Positions 19,129 to 28,412 of a stretch of 64,000 bases of DNA are shown piece after piece. The notes beneath the pieces are model-generated. The model saw nothing but the letters and a program-made list of their open reading frames with translations. It searched no databases and had not been told where the DNA came from. The position numbers and the translations under genes were made by a program. How positions within the stretch are numbered: the stretch's first letter is position 1; each line of letters begins with the position of its first letter. This DNA comes from an uncultured Flavihumibacter sp. (GTDB lineage Bacteria; Bacteroidota; Bacteroidia; Chitinophagales; Chitinophagaceae): assembly GCA_902168105.1 (NCBI GenBank), contig CABHOY010000020.1, positions 62,001 through 126,000 on the forward strand. Direction: 5' to 3'.

Positions 19129-20240
19129 AGAAAATATTTTTCCTCTTCGGTACCAGACCGGAAGCCATTAAGATGATCCCGTTGATCAAAGCATGTGAGC
19201 AACAGCCCGATAAATGGCAGACATACGTATGCGTGACCGGTCAGCACCGTCAGATGCTGGCACAGGTACTGGACTTCTTTGGCGTTACTCCGCACGAAGA
19301 CCTCGCACTGATGAAGCCCGGACAGACCCTTTTTGATATTACTGCCGATGGTCTGAAACGGCTGGATGAAGTACTGGAAAGGGAACAGCCGGATGTACTG
19401 GTGGTACAGGGAGATACTACTTCCGCGTTCACAGGCGCCCTGGCCGCTTACTATAAGAAAATAAAGATCGCCCATATAGAAGCTGGGCTCCGCAGCGGAA
19501 ATAAATACTCTCCGTTCCCCGAAGAGATGAACCGCAAGATGACAGGCAACCTGGCCGATTTTCATTTTGCTCCGACCGTAAATGCACAGGAGAACCTGCA
19601 TGCCGAGAATATCCGCGAACATGTATACGTGACAGGCAACACCGTGATCGATGCGTTGCTTATAACATTGGACCTGATCAAAGATGCACCGGCCTATAAA
19701 GAATATTTTAGTTTCCTCGATCCCGCTAAAAAGACCATCCTCGTTACCGGTCACCGTCGTGAAAGCTTCGGACAGCCATTCGAAGAGATCTGTATGGCGA
19801 TAAGGGATATTGCAGTGAAATATGCTGGTCAGGTACAGATCGTATACCCGGTACACCTGAACCCACAGGTACAGGAACCGGTACAGCGTTTGTTAAGTGA
19901 TGTAGCCGGCGTCCATTTAATTGACCCGCTGGACTATCCATACCTGGTATGGCTGATGCAACAGAGTTACCTGGTACTGACAGACTCCGGTGGCATTCAG
20001 GAAGAAGCGCCGGCATTGGGCAAGCCTGTACTTGTAATGCGCGAAGTGACAGAGAGAACGGAAGGTATTGCAGCCGGAACTGCACGGCTGGTAGGTACCA
20101 GCAGAAAAGCCATTGCAGAGAATTGTATGGCATTGCTGGATGATGTCGCCTTGTACCAGCAGATGGCGCAGGCAGTGAACCCTTACGGGAATGGCACCAG
20201 CAGTGCACAGATCATTGATATTTTATACAAAGTACTTTAA
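19125..20240 (+). CDS. wecB: UDP-N-acetylglucosamine 2-epimerase (non-hydrolysing)
   Basis: A 371-residue cytosolic enzyme interconverting UDP-GlcNAc and UDP-ManNAc, the precursor supply for ManNAc-type sugars in surface polysaccharide. Family blocks are FGTRPEAIKMIPLI near the start, VQGDTTSAFTGALAAYY, HIEAGLRSGNKYSPFPEEMNR, the ligand-binding TGHRRESFGQPFEEI, and DSGGIQEEAPALGKPVLVMR with the catalytic/UDP-binding glutamates. The start is TTG, overlapping the stop of the upstream GT4 gene. The next gene begins two bases after its stop. No UDP-ManNAc dehydrogenase (wecC) was seen nearby. Confidence 0.94.
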   Translation: MKKIFFLFGTRPEAIKMIPLIKACEQQPDKWQTYVCVTGQHRQMLAQVLDFFGVTPHEDLALMKPGQTLFDITADGLKRLDEVLEREQPDVLVVQGDTTSAFTGALAAYYKKIKIAHIEAGLRSGNKYSPFPEEMNRKMTGNLADFHFAPTVNAQENLHAENIREHVYVTGNTVIDALLITLDLIKDAPAYKEYFSFLDPAKKTILVTGHRRESFGQPFEEICMAIRDIAVKYAGQVQIVYPVHLNPQVQEPVQRLLSDVAGVHLIDPLDYPYLVWLMQQSYLVLTDSGGIQEEAPALGKPVLVMREVTERTEGIAAGTARLVGTSRKAIAENCMALLDDVALYQQMAQAVNPYGNGTSSAQIIDILYKVL

Positions 20241-20241
20241 T

Positions 20242-21180
20242 ATGAACGGACCACTGGTCACGATTGTTTTACCTACTTACAACGGTTCGCGTTACCTGAG
20301 ACAGTCGCTGGATAGCTGCCTCGCGCAAACATATACCAACTTTGAACTGCTCATTGTAAACGACTGCTCAACCGACAATACGGCTGCCATTGCGGAAGAA
20401 TACGTAAACCGTGACCCGCGGGTACGGCTGATCAACAATACCGTGAATAAACGTCTGCCAGCGTCTCTGAACATTGGTTTTGACGAGGCGAAAGGAAGTT
20501 TGTTCACCTGGACATCCGACGATAACTATTACGCTGCCGATGCCATTGAAAAAATGGTAAAGGTCCTGCAGGAGAAACCTGAAATTGATCTCGTCTATTG
20601 CGATTACATCCAGGTGGATGATGATAATAAACAGGTCGGCATCATGCGTTTCAATGATATCAATCAGAGTATTATCACCTGGGAAGGTTGCGGGGCCTGC
20701 TTCTTATACAAACGGGCAGTGCATGAACGTAATAAAGGGTACAATGTATCTGCGTTCATGATCGAAGACTATGATTTCTTCCTACGCGCATTCATGCATA
20801 GTAAGTTTTACTATCTGCCTGAATACAACGTTTATTATTACCGTGTGCATGCAGCTTCTCTAACAGGCACTATGGCCAGTGCCGTTCAGGACCTGCAAAA
20901 GATCGTGGTGGAAAAGCAATTGCCACTGTTAGTGCAGCATGTGAGCAAAAGAGATGAGATATTATTGTACAGAAAGTACACAGTATTCTATGCCGTCTTC
21001 AAAGAAAATGGGCCAAAGATGCAGTTCTATCTGCAGAAGCTCTATCGTTTATCTCCTTCACAGGCATTTATATCCTTCGCTTATATCACTTTCAGGAAGA
21101 TCAAAGGTGCTGTAGTGGTCCCGTTTTCATTCGGGATCGCACTACTGAAGAACATCATTTCCGGAGGAAAAGAAAAATAA
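20242..21180 (+). CDS. Glycosyltransferase family 2
   Basis: A 312-residue GT-A type transferase. It starts MNGPLVTIVLPTYNGSRYL, the classic GT2 opening, and has LLIVNDCSTDNTAAIAEEY for nucleotide binding. SDDNYY occupies the place of the usual DxD metal motif. A later IEDYDFFLRA block fits the acceptor/catalytic region. The C-terminal 40 residues are moderately hydrophobic (VVVPFSFGIALLK), suggesting membrane association. The ATG at 20242 follows the epimerase stop directly, giving a compact GT4-epimerase-GT2 operon. Confidence 0.9.
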   Translation: MNGPLVTIVLPTYNGSRYLRQSLDSCLAQTYTNFELLIVNDCSTDNTAAIAEEYVNRDPRVRLINNTVNKRLPASLNIGFDEAKGSLFTWTSDDNYYAADAIEKMVKVLQEKPEIDLVYCDYIQVDDDNKQVGIMRFNDINQSIITWEGCGACFLYKRAVHERNKGYNVSAFMIEDYDFFLRAFMHSKFYYLPEYNVYYYRVHAASLTGTMASAVQDLQKIVVEKQLPLLVQHVSKRDEILLYRKYTVFYAVFKENGPKMQFYLQKLYRLSPSQAFISFAYITFRKIKGAVVVPFSFGIALLKNIISGGKEK

Positions 21181-21185
21181 TAGCC

Positions 21186-22682
21186 TTACTCAGGTTTCGT
21201 TATTCCTAAACGCTTCTTTACCGTCTCAAATACTCCCGTGGCATCTTCTGAGATGTTGAGCAGGAGTGTGATGGTAATGAAGCCTGCTACGTAAATAATA
21301 CTGCGCAGAGCAATATTCAGTAAGGGCCAGGCAGTGTTGACGAGTAATGTAGTGAGAAGTATCAGTACTATTGGCATTGCGATACCGTATACTGTTTTTA
21401 TATTAAAGGGCTGTAACTTGTAATTGTACCACAGGTAGAAGAAGCGGATACTGTTAAATATAACCATAAGTATCAGTACGGCTGCCCCGGCGCCTTCAAT
21501 ATCATATTCTTTGATCATGAGATAATTAACAGGAACTGACGACGCTAGCAGGATCATATTCGAATAGGACTCGAATTTCCATTTCCTGGAGGATATGATG
21601 ATCTGTCCGCTGGCCCCTGTACCCAGTTCTACGATCTTTGCGAGTGCCAGCAGCAACAACGTTGTTTTTCCTGTCAGATAAATAGCGGGCAATTGCAGGA
21701 ATGTCAACGCATCCTCAAAATTGATCCATACCAGGCCGAAAAGGAAGGTAGAGATCAATAAGAGCGTGATAGAAGTTTTTGCATAAACATCTTTTAGCTT
21801 ATCCATATTTTTCTCCTTCCATGCCCTGGCTATAACCGGGAATGAAATGCTCACCACACTTCTCTGAGGTACGCCTATTGATGTTACCATATAATTCACC
21901 AACGTGAACACTGCCGCAAATTCAAGTCCGTGTAAACTGGAAATGGCGAGTTGGTCAAAACTGTCTTTAAATATCGTCACAACATTTCCGGCCAGCATCA
22001 GCAGTACATAGGGCACCATCATTCTCCATAATCGTCGCGTTAACTTGCTAATTTTGAACGTAATATTGATCTCTCCGATACTGATCATATAGATCAGCAG
22101 TCCCAGGAAGGATACGCCGTATAATAAACTGAATAATATGATGAAGGTATCCAGTGAGATCAGATGAAAGATATATGCTCCCAGCAAAACTAAGTTGGCA
22201 ATGCGGAAAGCAACTTCTTTGAAGAAGTTGGAAATAACTGTTTTAAACAGATTCCATGCATGGGCTTCCAGTATATTCAGATAAGTCAGGAAGAATGCAA
22301 TCGGTAAAGCGAGATAATAATAGTCAACCAGTAATGGGGATTTGCCCGAGAATTTACGGCTGATCAGTGGCTTCAAAAAGTAAGTACTGGCTGCCAGCAA
22401 AATAAAACCGATAGTTGCCATAACGAGCGCAAGTGTAAGCAGGTCAGAGTTTTTACGATCCAGCCGGTCGTTATAGTAAGGATAAAATTTAGCAAGCAAG
22501 GTAGGAACGCCAAAGGTAGCGAAGGAAGAAAATAATACGCCCATTTCTACAATCACGCGTGTAAGACCGTTATACTCAGGCGAAAGGTATCTGGCGGATA
22601 GGAATATATTGATAGCCCCGAAAATAAAACCAATATACGTCCACACGATTGATACGATACTCTTTTTCCGCAATAAGCTCAT
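21186..22682 (-). CDS. Polysaccharide flippase (Wzx/MATE-like, MOP superfamily)
   Basis: A 498-residue inner-membrane protein with about 12-14 hydrophobic helices. The N-terminal stretch SIVSIVWTYIGFIFGAINIFLSARYLSPEYNG is typical of oligosaccharide-repeat-unit flippases. It would move lipid-linked glycan units made by the neighbouring glycosyltransferases to the periplasmic face. It is convergent with the GT2 gene (5 bp between stops) and divergent from the next GT2 gene. Specific substrate cannot be predicted. Confidence 0.87.
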   Translation of the reverse strand: MSLLRKKSIVSIVWTYIGFIFGAINIFLSARYLSPEYNGLTRVIVEMGVLFSSFATFGVPTLLAKFYPYYNDRLDRKNSDLLTLALVMATIGFILLAASTYFLKPLISRKFSGKSPLLVDYYYLALPIAFFLTYLNILEAHAWNLFKTVISNFFKEVAFRIANLVLLGAYIFHLISLDTFIILFSLLYGVSFLGLLIYMISIGEINITFKISKLTRRLWRMMVPYVLLMLAGNVVTIFKDSFDQLAISSLHGLEFAAVFTLVNYMVTSIGVPQRSVVSISFPVIARAWKEKNMDKLKDVYAKTSITLLLISTFLFGLVWINFEDALTFLQLPAIYLTGKTTLLLLALAKIVELGTGASGQIIISSRKWKFESYSNMILLASSVPVNYLMIKEYDIEGAGAAVLILMVIFNSIRFFYLWYNYKLQPFNIKTVYGIAMPIVLILLTTLLVNTAWPLLNIALRSIIYVAGFITITLLLNISEDATGVFETVKKRLGITKPE

Positions 22683-22797
22683 ATTCTATAACAGTTCTTG
22701 GAAAGCTAAAGGTATTTATTAATTTGCGATTTCCCGTGATGTTCAGCATTTTTTCATCATCTGTAAACACACGGTAATTATCATATACTAACCGAGC

Positions 22798-23802
22798 ATG
22801 GACCTATCGATCATCATTGTGAATTATAAGAGCAGCCGCCTCATACTGGATTGTATCAGTACAATTGTGGCGGAAACTACTGCTATCAGTTATGAAGTGA
22901 TCGTTGTGGACAATGCTTCCGGTGATAACAGTGAACAACAGATCACGGATGCCTTTCCTTTCGTGAAGTTCCTGCAGACAGGCTACAATGCGGGATTCTC
23001 CCGTGCTAATAATGCCGGTTTGCGTGTTGCTAAAGGGGATCATCTGTTACTGCTGAATCCCGATACGCTGATCCTTGATCATGCATTGGACCGTTGTGTA
23101 CAGCGGTTCTCCAAAAGTGACCTGGTAGCCTGTGGCGTACAGCAGTTGAATGCAGACCGTAGTTTGCAGATCTCCGGAAACTATTTCATGAAAGGAGGGC
23201 TGAATCATTTGTTGCCATTGCCTTATTGGGGAAAGGTGATCCGTTGGATAGGTTATCAGTTGAAAACCAAAGTGCCTAATGTACAGGAAGCCAGTACCGA
23301 ACATCATGTGGATTGGATCAGCGGTGCATTTCTGATGGTGAAACGTAGCTCTCTTGAAAAAGCGGGTTATATGGATGAAGATTTCTTCCTGTATGCAGAA
23401 GAAGTCGAATGGTGCAGCCGCTTGCGTAAACTTGGTCCCCTGGCTATTTTGGGAGATATCAATATTATACATCTGCAAGGTGAAACGACCGGAGACGCCT
23501 TTGATTCTGATGAAAAAGGTTACTACGGATTGTACGACAAAATGGGTTTGCAGCTGATGCTATCGAATCATGTGAGAGTACGCAAACAGTTCGGCGTAAT
23601 GTGGTATTTTATCCTCTTGTTCAATTACACATTTGCCATACCGATATTTTTTATAGGCAGCATACTTGAAAATCTCTTCAAAGCGCGCAATCCATTCAGG
23701 TACATGCCGCAGGTATGGGGACTTACAAAAAATGTGTTCCGCTTATGGACGCTAACACCAACCATCGTCAGCAACAAGCCGCACTTCTACAAAGTCCTAT
23801 AA
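22798..23802 (+). CDS. Glycosyltransferase family 2 (rhamnosyltransferase-like)
   Basis: A 334-residue GT2 enzyme. It begins MDLSIIIVNYKSSRLILDCI, followed by VIVVDNASGDNS and the donor/metal block LLLNPDTLILD. The acceptor-region signature DWISGAFLMVKRSSLEKAGYMDEDFFLYAEEVEWCSR resembles WbbL-type rhamnosyltransferases. A hydrophobic C-terminal segment (YFILLFNYTFAIPIFFIGS) suggests membrane attachment. It is divergent from the flippase, with 115 bp between starts that presumably hold both promoters. Confidence 0.88.
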   Translation: MDLSIIIVNYKSSRLILDCISTIVAETTAISYEVIVVDNASGDNSEQQITDAFPFVKFLQTGYNAGFSRANNAGLRVAKGDHLLLLNPDTLILDHALDRCVQRFSKSDLVACGVQQLNADRSLQISGNYFMKGGLNHLLPLPYWGKVIRWIGYQLKTKVPNVQEASTEHHVDWISGAFLMVKRSSLEKAGYMDEDFFLYAEEVEWCSRLRKLGPLAILGDINIIHLQGETTGDAFDSDEKGYYGLYDKMGLQLMLSNHVRVRKQFGVMWYFILLFNYTFAIPIFFIGSILENLFKARNPFRYMPQVWGLTKNVFRLWTLTPTIVSNKPHFYKVL

Positions 23803-23842
23803 CAAAACACAATTCACAGAACACAATTAACAAAACATAATA

Positions 23843-23888
23843 GGACTCCGTCAGGAGTCCCTTGTTTGTAGCGCGGGGTGACAACCCC
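23843..23888. terminator. Two adjacent small hairpins between convergent glycosyltransferase genes
   Basis: GGACTCCGTCAGGAGTCC (23843-23860) forms a 7-bp stem followed by CTTGTTTG. GGGGT-GACA-ACCCC (23875-23888) forms a second stem. They lie between two converging GT2 genes and plausibly end both transcripts. Short direct repeats (ACACAATT; CCCGGGG-AAACG) surround them. Confidence 0.5.
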
Positions 23889-24001
23889 GGGGAAACGCAT
23901 TTTAACCGCGACACACGCCCGGGGGAAACGTATTGCATACGGAACAATAAATAATATCAGACGATAGTGCAAACATTGTAGTGCAGTATAGGCGGATTCT
24001 C

Positions 24002-24937
24002 TTACGGATGAGATTCCTGTTTATGTACCGGCTCCCAATATCCTTTCAGTACGTCTATCCGGAATTGTATCACAGGCCACGATTTGGCCGGTTTTCCCTG
24101 TAGCAGGTAATATGCGCCTATCAGCACAGAAGCGCCCAGTTTGAAGAGATATTCGAGGCTTTTTTTATGAACGGCCGTACCGCCTTTGCTGACCATACGT
24201 ACTTTCTCTCCACGGCCAATGCCGGAGGCGACACGGTACATGTATTCGGATGTCAGCTTTTTCACCTCTACCACATGGTGTACGATAGCAGAAGGATCAT
24301 AATAAATGGTACCGCCTCTTTCTATCAGCTTGTAAAAAAATTCTTTTCCTTCTCCACCTACACGGAGCGTGCCTTTAACGCCCGGCAAACTGGTATTAAA
24401 GCCTTTAACGGCAAAGAAGTCGTCCCGGCGCACTATCATATTGGATTCCAGCGGATAGCGCCCGTTTTCGAAAGGTTTGGCCACCGGACTGTAGTCGAAG
24501 TTACCTACCAGTGATGATACGTAATGTGACATCCACTTTGGCTCGGAAGGAATATACCGGGGAATGATACGGCCTCCGAGGCCGGTAGCATCCGGATGTT
24601 GCTCAAAGAAAGTGATAATGCTCAGGAGATACCCCGGCATGGCGACTGCATCATCATCCATACAACAGATCAATGCACCTTTTGACCTCTCAGCTCCGGT
24701 ATTGCGTGCATAGGAAGCACCCTGGCGGGTTTCCAGGTAGTAATACAATTGCATGTCAGGATGTCCGGCAATGTATGCGTTCACCTTTTCTGCGGTATTA
24801 TCTTTACTGTTATTGTCAACAACTATCACTTCATAGCGTTGTTTATCAATATCCTGTTTATACAGACTATCAATTGCCTCAATGATATAGGCTTCTCTGT
24901 TATATGAACATATGACTATTGATATTGCTATTTGCAT
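24002..24937 (-). CDS. Glycosyltransferase family 2
   Basis: A 311-residue GT2 enzyme. The ATG at 24937 is chosen because homology starts there (MQIAISIVICSYNREAYI) and a GGAAA ribosome-binding-like sequence lies just upstream. The frame is open a further 120 bp, but that extension is unlike a glycosyltransferase. Motifs are YEVIVVDNNSKDNTAEKV, a CCMDDDAVA metal-binding block, and an acceptor region with GGEGKEFFYKLIERG. A hydrophobic patch near residue 265 (FKLGASVLIGAYYLLQG) may anchor it to the membrane. It is the last recognisable member of the glycan cluster. Confidence 0.88.
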   Translation of the reverse strand: MQIAISIVICSYNREAYIIEAIDSLYKQDIDKQRYEVIVVDNNSKDNTAEKVNAYIAGHPDMQLYYYLETRQGASYARNTGAERSKGALICCMDDDAVAMPGYLLSIITFFEQHPDATGLGGRIIPRYIPSEPKWMSHYVSSLVGNFDYSPVAKPFENGRYPLESNMIVRRDDFFAVKGFNTSLPGVKGTLRVGGEGKEFFYKLIERGGTIYYDPSAIVHHVVEVKKLTSEYMYRVASGIGRGEKVRMVSKGGTAVHKKSLEYLFKLGASVLIGAYYLLQGKPAKSWPVIQFRIDVLKGYWEPVHKQESHP

Positions 24938-25010
24938 GAATTCGTTTCCTTTTTGTTTAAATTCCTCACAGGGAAAGCAAAATAACTGTAATTTATCCGA
25001 AATTTCAATA

Positions 25011-25292
25011 ATGGGACGGTTACGTTTCTTTTTAAAGCTGGCATTTATCTGTAACATCTGTTTTCTGCTGGCGGAAGTATCATATTATATCGACTACAAG
25101 GGCCATTTTCAGGAGTTGCTGAAGTTTATCCTGCCAATGGGCATGATGGTCGCCTTTCCACTCAACGTCCTGGTACTGCTGATTGCCACTATTATGTTGT
25201 TCAGGCGTAGAATAGCCTGGTCAGCACTTCCTCCTTACGTATTTATTGTGAATGTTATAATTTTACTTGTGCAATTTTATTTTCTCTTCTAA
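25011..25292 (+). CDS. Small membrane protein of unknown function
   Basis: A 93-residue hydrophobic protein with three predicted membrane spans (about 5-24, 40-60, 72-91) and a short basic loop (MLFRRRIAW). I do not recognise a family. The ATG at 25011 is preferred; the frame continues upstream for 99 bp but that part is polar and overlaps the divergent GT2 gene. Its stop overlaps the start of the queuosine-precursor transporter by one base (TAATG), so the two are co-translated and may work together. Confidence 0.65.
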   Translation: MGRLRFFLKLAFICNICFLLAEVSYYIDYKGHFQELLKFILPMGMMVAFPLNVLVLLIATIMLFRRRIAWSALPPYVFIVNVIILLVQFYFLF

Positions 25293-26074
25293 TGATACAG
25301 AACATCCTAAAAGACAGACCAACTAAACTTTTCATCTTCTTTTGCAGCTTTTTTGTAGCTAATGCGCTGATAGCAGAATGTATCGGCGGGAAGATCTTTT
25401 CGCTGGAGAAACTGTTCGGTTTACCCGTACACACCTTCACGATATTTGGTCAAAGCGGTTTATCATTCAATCTTACTTGTGGCGTATTATTATGGCCCCT
25501 GGAGTTTGTAATGACCGACATTGTGAATGAATATTACGGGCCTAAGGCCGTAAAACGGATCTCCTGGATAGCTGTTGCATTGATCAGCTACGCCTTTATT
25601 ATGTTTTACGTTTCGCTGTCAGTGCCACCGGCCGAATTCTGGATCGGCTCAAATGCAGACAAAGGTATTCCCGATATGCAGCTTGCTTTCGGCGGGATCT
25701 TTGGACAGGGTATGTGGATCATCATTGGTAGCATCACGGCGTTCCTGGTGAGCCAGTTGATAGACGTTGCGGTATTTCATCGCATCAAACGTGCTACCGG
25801 CGAAAAACATGTATGGTTAAGAGCTACAGGATCAACAGTCGTGTCTCAGCTGGTAGATAGCTTTATCGTATTGTATATTGCCTTTAAACTGGGTAATAAC
25901 TGGAGCTGGCAGCTGGTGCTGGCTGTTTGTACGGTGAATTATATCTACAAATTTACGGTAGCCATCATACTGACCCCTGTGATCTATTTTATAGAAGGAC
26001 GTATCGAAAAATACTTAGGTAAGGAAACTGCTACCCGTATGAAAGATGCTGCTATGGGCAAGACGGCTGAATAA
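25292..26074 (+). CDS. yhhQ: Queuosine precursor transporter (YhhQ/VUT family)
   Basis: A 260-residue inner-membrane transporter that in this family imports preQ0/preQ1 bases for synthesis of the tRNA nucleoside queuosine. It has about six membrane helices. The family signature PLEFVMTDIVNEYYGPKAVKR lies between helices 2 and 3. Supporting blocks are ANALIAECIGGKIF near the start and VSQLIDVAVFHRIKRATGEKH and VSQLVDSFIVLYIAFKLG later. It is translationally coupled to the upstream small membrane protein and convergent with a Nudix gene one base away. Confidence 0.9.
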   Translation: MIQNILKDRPTKLFIFFCSFFVANALIAECIGGKIFSLEKLFGLPVHTFTIFGQSGLSFNLTCGVLLWPLEFVMTDIVNEYYGPKAVKRISWIAVALISYAFIMFYVSLSVPPAEFWIGSNADKGIPDMQLAFGGIFGQGMWIIIGSITAFLVSQLIDVAVFHRIKRATGEKHVWLRATGSTVVSQLVDSFIVLYIAFKLGNNWSWQLVLAVCTVNYIYKFTVAIILTPVIYFIEGRIEKYLGKETATRMKDAAMGKTAE

Positions 26075-26075
26075 T

Positions 26076-26519
26076 TCAGTACCGCAGTTTTACGAGATCT
26101 GCCACTACTTTATCAATGGGAAGGGTTACTGCTCCGGCGGAAAACTCTTCCCAGCTTATCCATCTGGCGGCTTCCACATCGGTCTTGTCTTCGGGAATGA
26201 CGAAATCAAAAGGTTTGTCGCTGGTATGAAAGGTCAATTCCGACAATGGTCTAACCAGGTAATAAATAGAGATGATCTGTGTACCGTCGTCAAACGCAGA
26301 TAGCTGAAAGAAATCAGTTGTATAGATATGTTCTAAGACTTCCACGTCAAGCCCCAGTTCTTCCTGAAACTCGCGCACCACACATTGTAAAGTGCCTTCG
26401 CCAAATTCAAGTCCGCCACCGGGAAATTTAGTGTAATAATCCCCACGGATGTATTCATCAGTTACGAGGACCTGTTTCTGCTCATTGAGCATTATGCCGT
26501 ATACACGAACGTTAAACAT
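26076..26519 (-). CDS. Nudix hydrolase
   Basis: A 147-residue soluble enzyme hydrolysing a nucleoside diphosphate linked to another moiety. The Nudix box is complete: GGLEFGE, seven residues, then REFQEELGL, matching G-x5-E-x7-REUxEExGU. The substrate cannot be assigned from sequence. It starts 3 bp past the stop of corA on the same strand, so both are probably in one transcript. Confidence 0.9.
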   Translation of the reverse strand: MFNVRVYGIMLNEQKQVLVTDEYIRGDYYTKFPGGGLEFGEGTLQCVVREFQEELGLDVEVLEHIYTTDFFQLSAFDDGTQIISIYYLVRPLSELTFHTSDKPFDFVIPEDKTDVEAARWISWEEFSAGAVTLPIDKVVADLVKLRY

Positions 26520-26522
26520 TAT

Positions 26523-27461
26523 TTAGAACCATTTCTTCTTCATGAAATACCAGCTCATGATCACGGAAATAACGATCGAGAGAATGACCGGAATATAGAA
26601 AGCGTGTGCCGAGTGGGCAAACGGGATCTCTACGTTCATACCGTATACGCTGGCTACCAACACCGGGAAGGTCAGAACGATGGTGATGGACGTGAGGCGT
26701 TTCATGACCAGGTTCAGGTTATTGGAAATGATGCTGGCAAAAGCATCCATTGAGCTACTGAGGATATTTGTATAGACGTTGGCCATTTCCAGCGCCTGTG
26801 AGGTATCTACGATCAGGTCATGCAGGAATTCTTTCTCATCTTCGTTCAATCCCAGGAAATTGGTGCGCTCAATTTTCATGAGCAGCAGTTCATTACTGCG
26901 AAGGGCGGTGAGAAAATATACCAGGCTTTTCTGGATCCGCATGATGTAGAGTAACTCTTCGTTACGGTTACTGTCATAAAGCTTCTGTTCAAGGATATTT
27001 CTGCGCTGGTTGATCTCTTTCAGGTAATCCAGGAAGTTCATGGTTACCTTTTCGAAGATCTTCAGCACCATCATATTCCTTTTTTCAGGATGACGGTTAT
27101 GAAAAGTATTCAGGAAGCGGTTAATGGCCGCATTATCGAAAGAGTTGACAGTAAGTATCTGATTGTGGGTAAGGATGATCACAATGGGGATAGTGATGTA
27201 ATAAGCGTCGCTTTCGTTGATGGAATTATTCTCAGTAGGCGTCTTGATTACGATCAGCTTTACGTTGTCCTCCAGTTCATAACGGGACTTCTCATCGATG
27301 TCGAGGGAGTCGGTCAGGAAGTCAAGGGGAATATCCAGCTCTTCCGACAGTTGTTCAAACTCGGCCTGTTTCAGGGGAGGGGTAATATTTACCCAGGCCC
27401 CGTTCTCGGGAGTTGATATTTCTACCGTACGCGCATCTATATTTTTGAAATATTGGATCAT
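26523..27461 (-). CDS. corA: CorA-family magnesium/divalent cation channel
   Basis: A 312-residue inner-membrane channel for Mg2+ or related ions. It has a long cytoplasmic N-terminal alpha/beta and helical funnel (1-250). The two C-terminal membrane helices flank the YGMN selectivity motif (273-276), and a basic C-terminal tail (MKKKWF) follows. Length matches the family. It is upstream of the Nudix gene and 27 bp downstream of dapF; all three lie on the minus strand and may form an operon. Confidence 0.94.
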   Translation of the reverse strand: MIQYFKNIDARTVEISTPENGAWVNITPPLKQAEFEQLSEELDIPLDFLTDSLDIDEKSRYELEDNVKLIVIKTPTENNSINESDAYYITIPIVIILTHNQILTVNSFDNAAINRFLNTFHNRHPEKRNMMVLKIFEKVTMNFLDYLKEINQRRNILEQKLYDSNRNEELLYIMRIQKSLVYFLTALRSNELLLMKIERTNFLGLNEDEKEFLHDLIVDTSQALEMANVYTNILSSSMDAFASIISNNLNLVMKRLTSITIVLTFPVLVASVYGMNVEIPFAHSAHAFYIPVILSIVISVIMSWYFMKKKWF

Positions 27462-27488
27462 CCGGCCGCAAAGGTAGAATAATTAAAG

Positions 27489-28274
27489 TTATGGTAATGT
27501 GATATTTCCCTCGAATACAAGGGTAGCAGGACCGCATAACCAGATATTATTGTAGGACCTTTCGCCGGTTTTGGTGAAACGTACTTCCAGTTTACCTCCC
27601 AGGGTTTGCACGGGTACTACATACTCTTTCTCGTCTTGTCCTGCTGTCATCAGGGCAGCAGCGGTAACACCGGTACCACAGGAATAGGTCTCATCTTCTA
27701 CGCCACGTTCATAGGTGCGAACGAAGATGCCGTTTTCCAGGGATTGAACAAAATTGACATTGGTCCCTTCTTTGGCAAAACGGTCATTATAGCGGATCTG
27801 TTTTCCTTCGGAAAATACGTCTACCGACTTAACGTCCTCCACAAACTTAACGAAGTGAGGAGAGCCGGTATTGAGATAGGAATAGAGGGACCCTATTTCA
27901 ACCCCATTTACATCCTGCATTTTCAGGTTCACCCAGCTGTCTCCATTGAGGGTAGCTTCGTGAGGGCCATCTACCGCCAGGAAACTGAGTTTTTCACCGT
28001 TAAGGCCCATTTTACGGGCAAATGCCACCAGGCAACGGCCGCCGTTACCACACATGCTGCTTTCACGGCCGTCAGCATTGTAATACTTCATACCGAAATC
28101 ATAACCTTCCTGGGTATTCAGAAGCATCAAACCATCCGCTCCGATACCGAAACGGCGGTCACACAGAAAATGTACCTGCTCTTCCGTCAAAAAGTTATAC
28201 TCGCCTTTCCGGTTATCCATGATCACAAAGTCATTACCGGTTCCCTGATATTTGTAGAAATGAACTGCTGACAT
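27489..28274 (-). CDS. dapF: Diaminopimelate epimerase
   Basis: A 261-residue cytosolic enzyme converting LL- to meso-diaminopimelate, a precursor of lysine and of peptidoglycan. Both catalytic cysteines are visible: Cys75 in SSMCGNGGRC and Cys199 in ETYSCGTGVTAAAL. The N-terminal block HFYKYQGTGNDFV starts at the chosen ATG (28274); an in-frame ATG 48 bp upstream would add a segment without homology. PLP is not required in this family. Confidence 0.95.
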   Translation of the reverse strand: MSAVHFYKYQGTGNDFVIMDNRKGEYNFLTEEQVHFLCDRRFGIGADGLMLLNTQEGYDFGMKYYNADGRESSMCGNGGRCLVAFARKMGLNGEKLSFLAVDGPHEATLNGDSWVNLKMQDVNGVEIGSLYSYLNTGSPHFVKFVEDVKSVDVFSEGKQIRYNDRFAKEGTNVNFVQSLENGIFVRTYERGVEDETYSCGTGVTAAALMTAGQDEKEYVVPVQTLGGKLEVRFTKTGERSYNNIWLCGPATLVFEGNITLP

Positions 28275-28320
28275 AATGCGCAAAAGTAAGTTTTTTAAGT
28301 GACAGTCAATAGCCCGGCAC

Positions 28321-28354
28321 AACAGGTCCGGGACAAGGAAGATCCGGACCTGTT
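28321..28354 (-). terminator. Perfect hairpin after the nucleoside phosphorylase gene
   Basis: Perfect 11-bp stem AACAGGTCCGG / CCGGACCTGTT with a 12-base loop, between the phosphorylase stop and the dapF start. It lacks a long T-run, so it is a weak intrinsic terminator or processing hairpin. Confidence 0.5.
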
Positions 28355-28412
28355 GCTTGACAAGGTCAATAATTGTTAGATGACGAAGTCAAGGTTTACG
28401 GGCGACTGACAA

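Noticed and set aside
24938..25057. N-terminal extension of the GT2 gene at 24002
   Set aside because: The extension is unlike GT2 enzymes; homology and a GGAAA site support the start at 24937.
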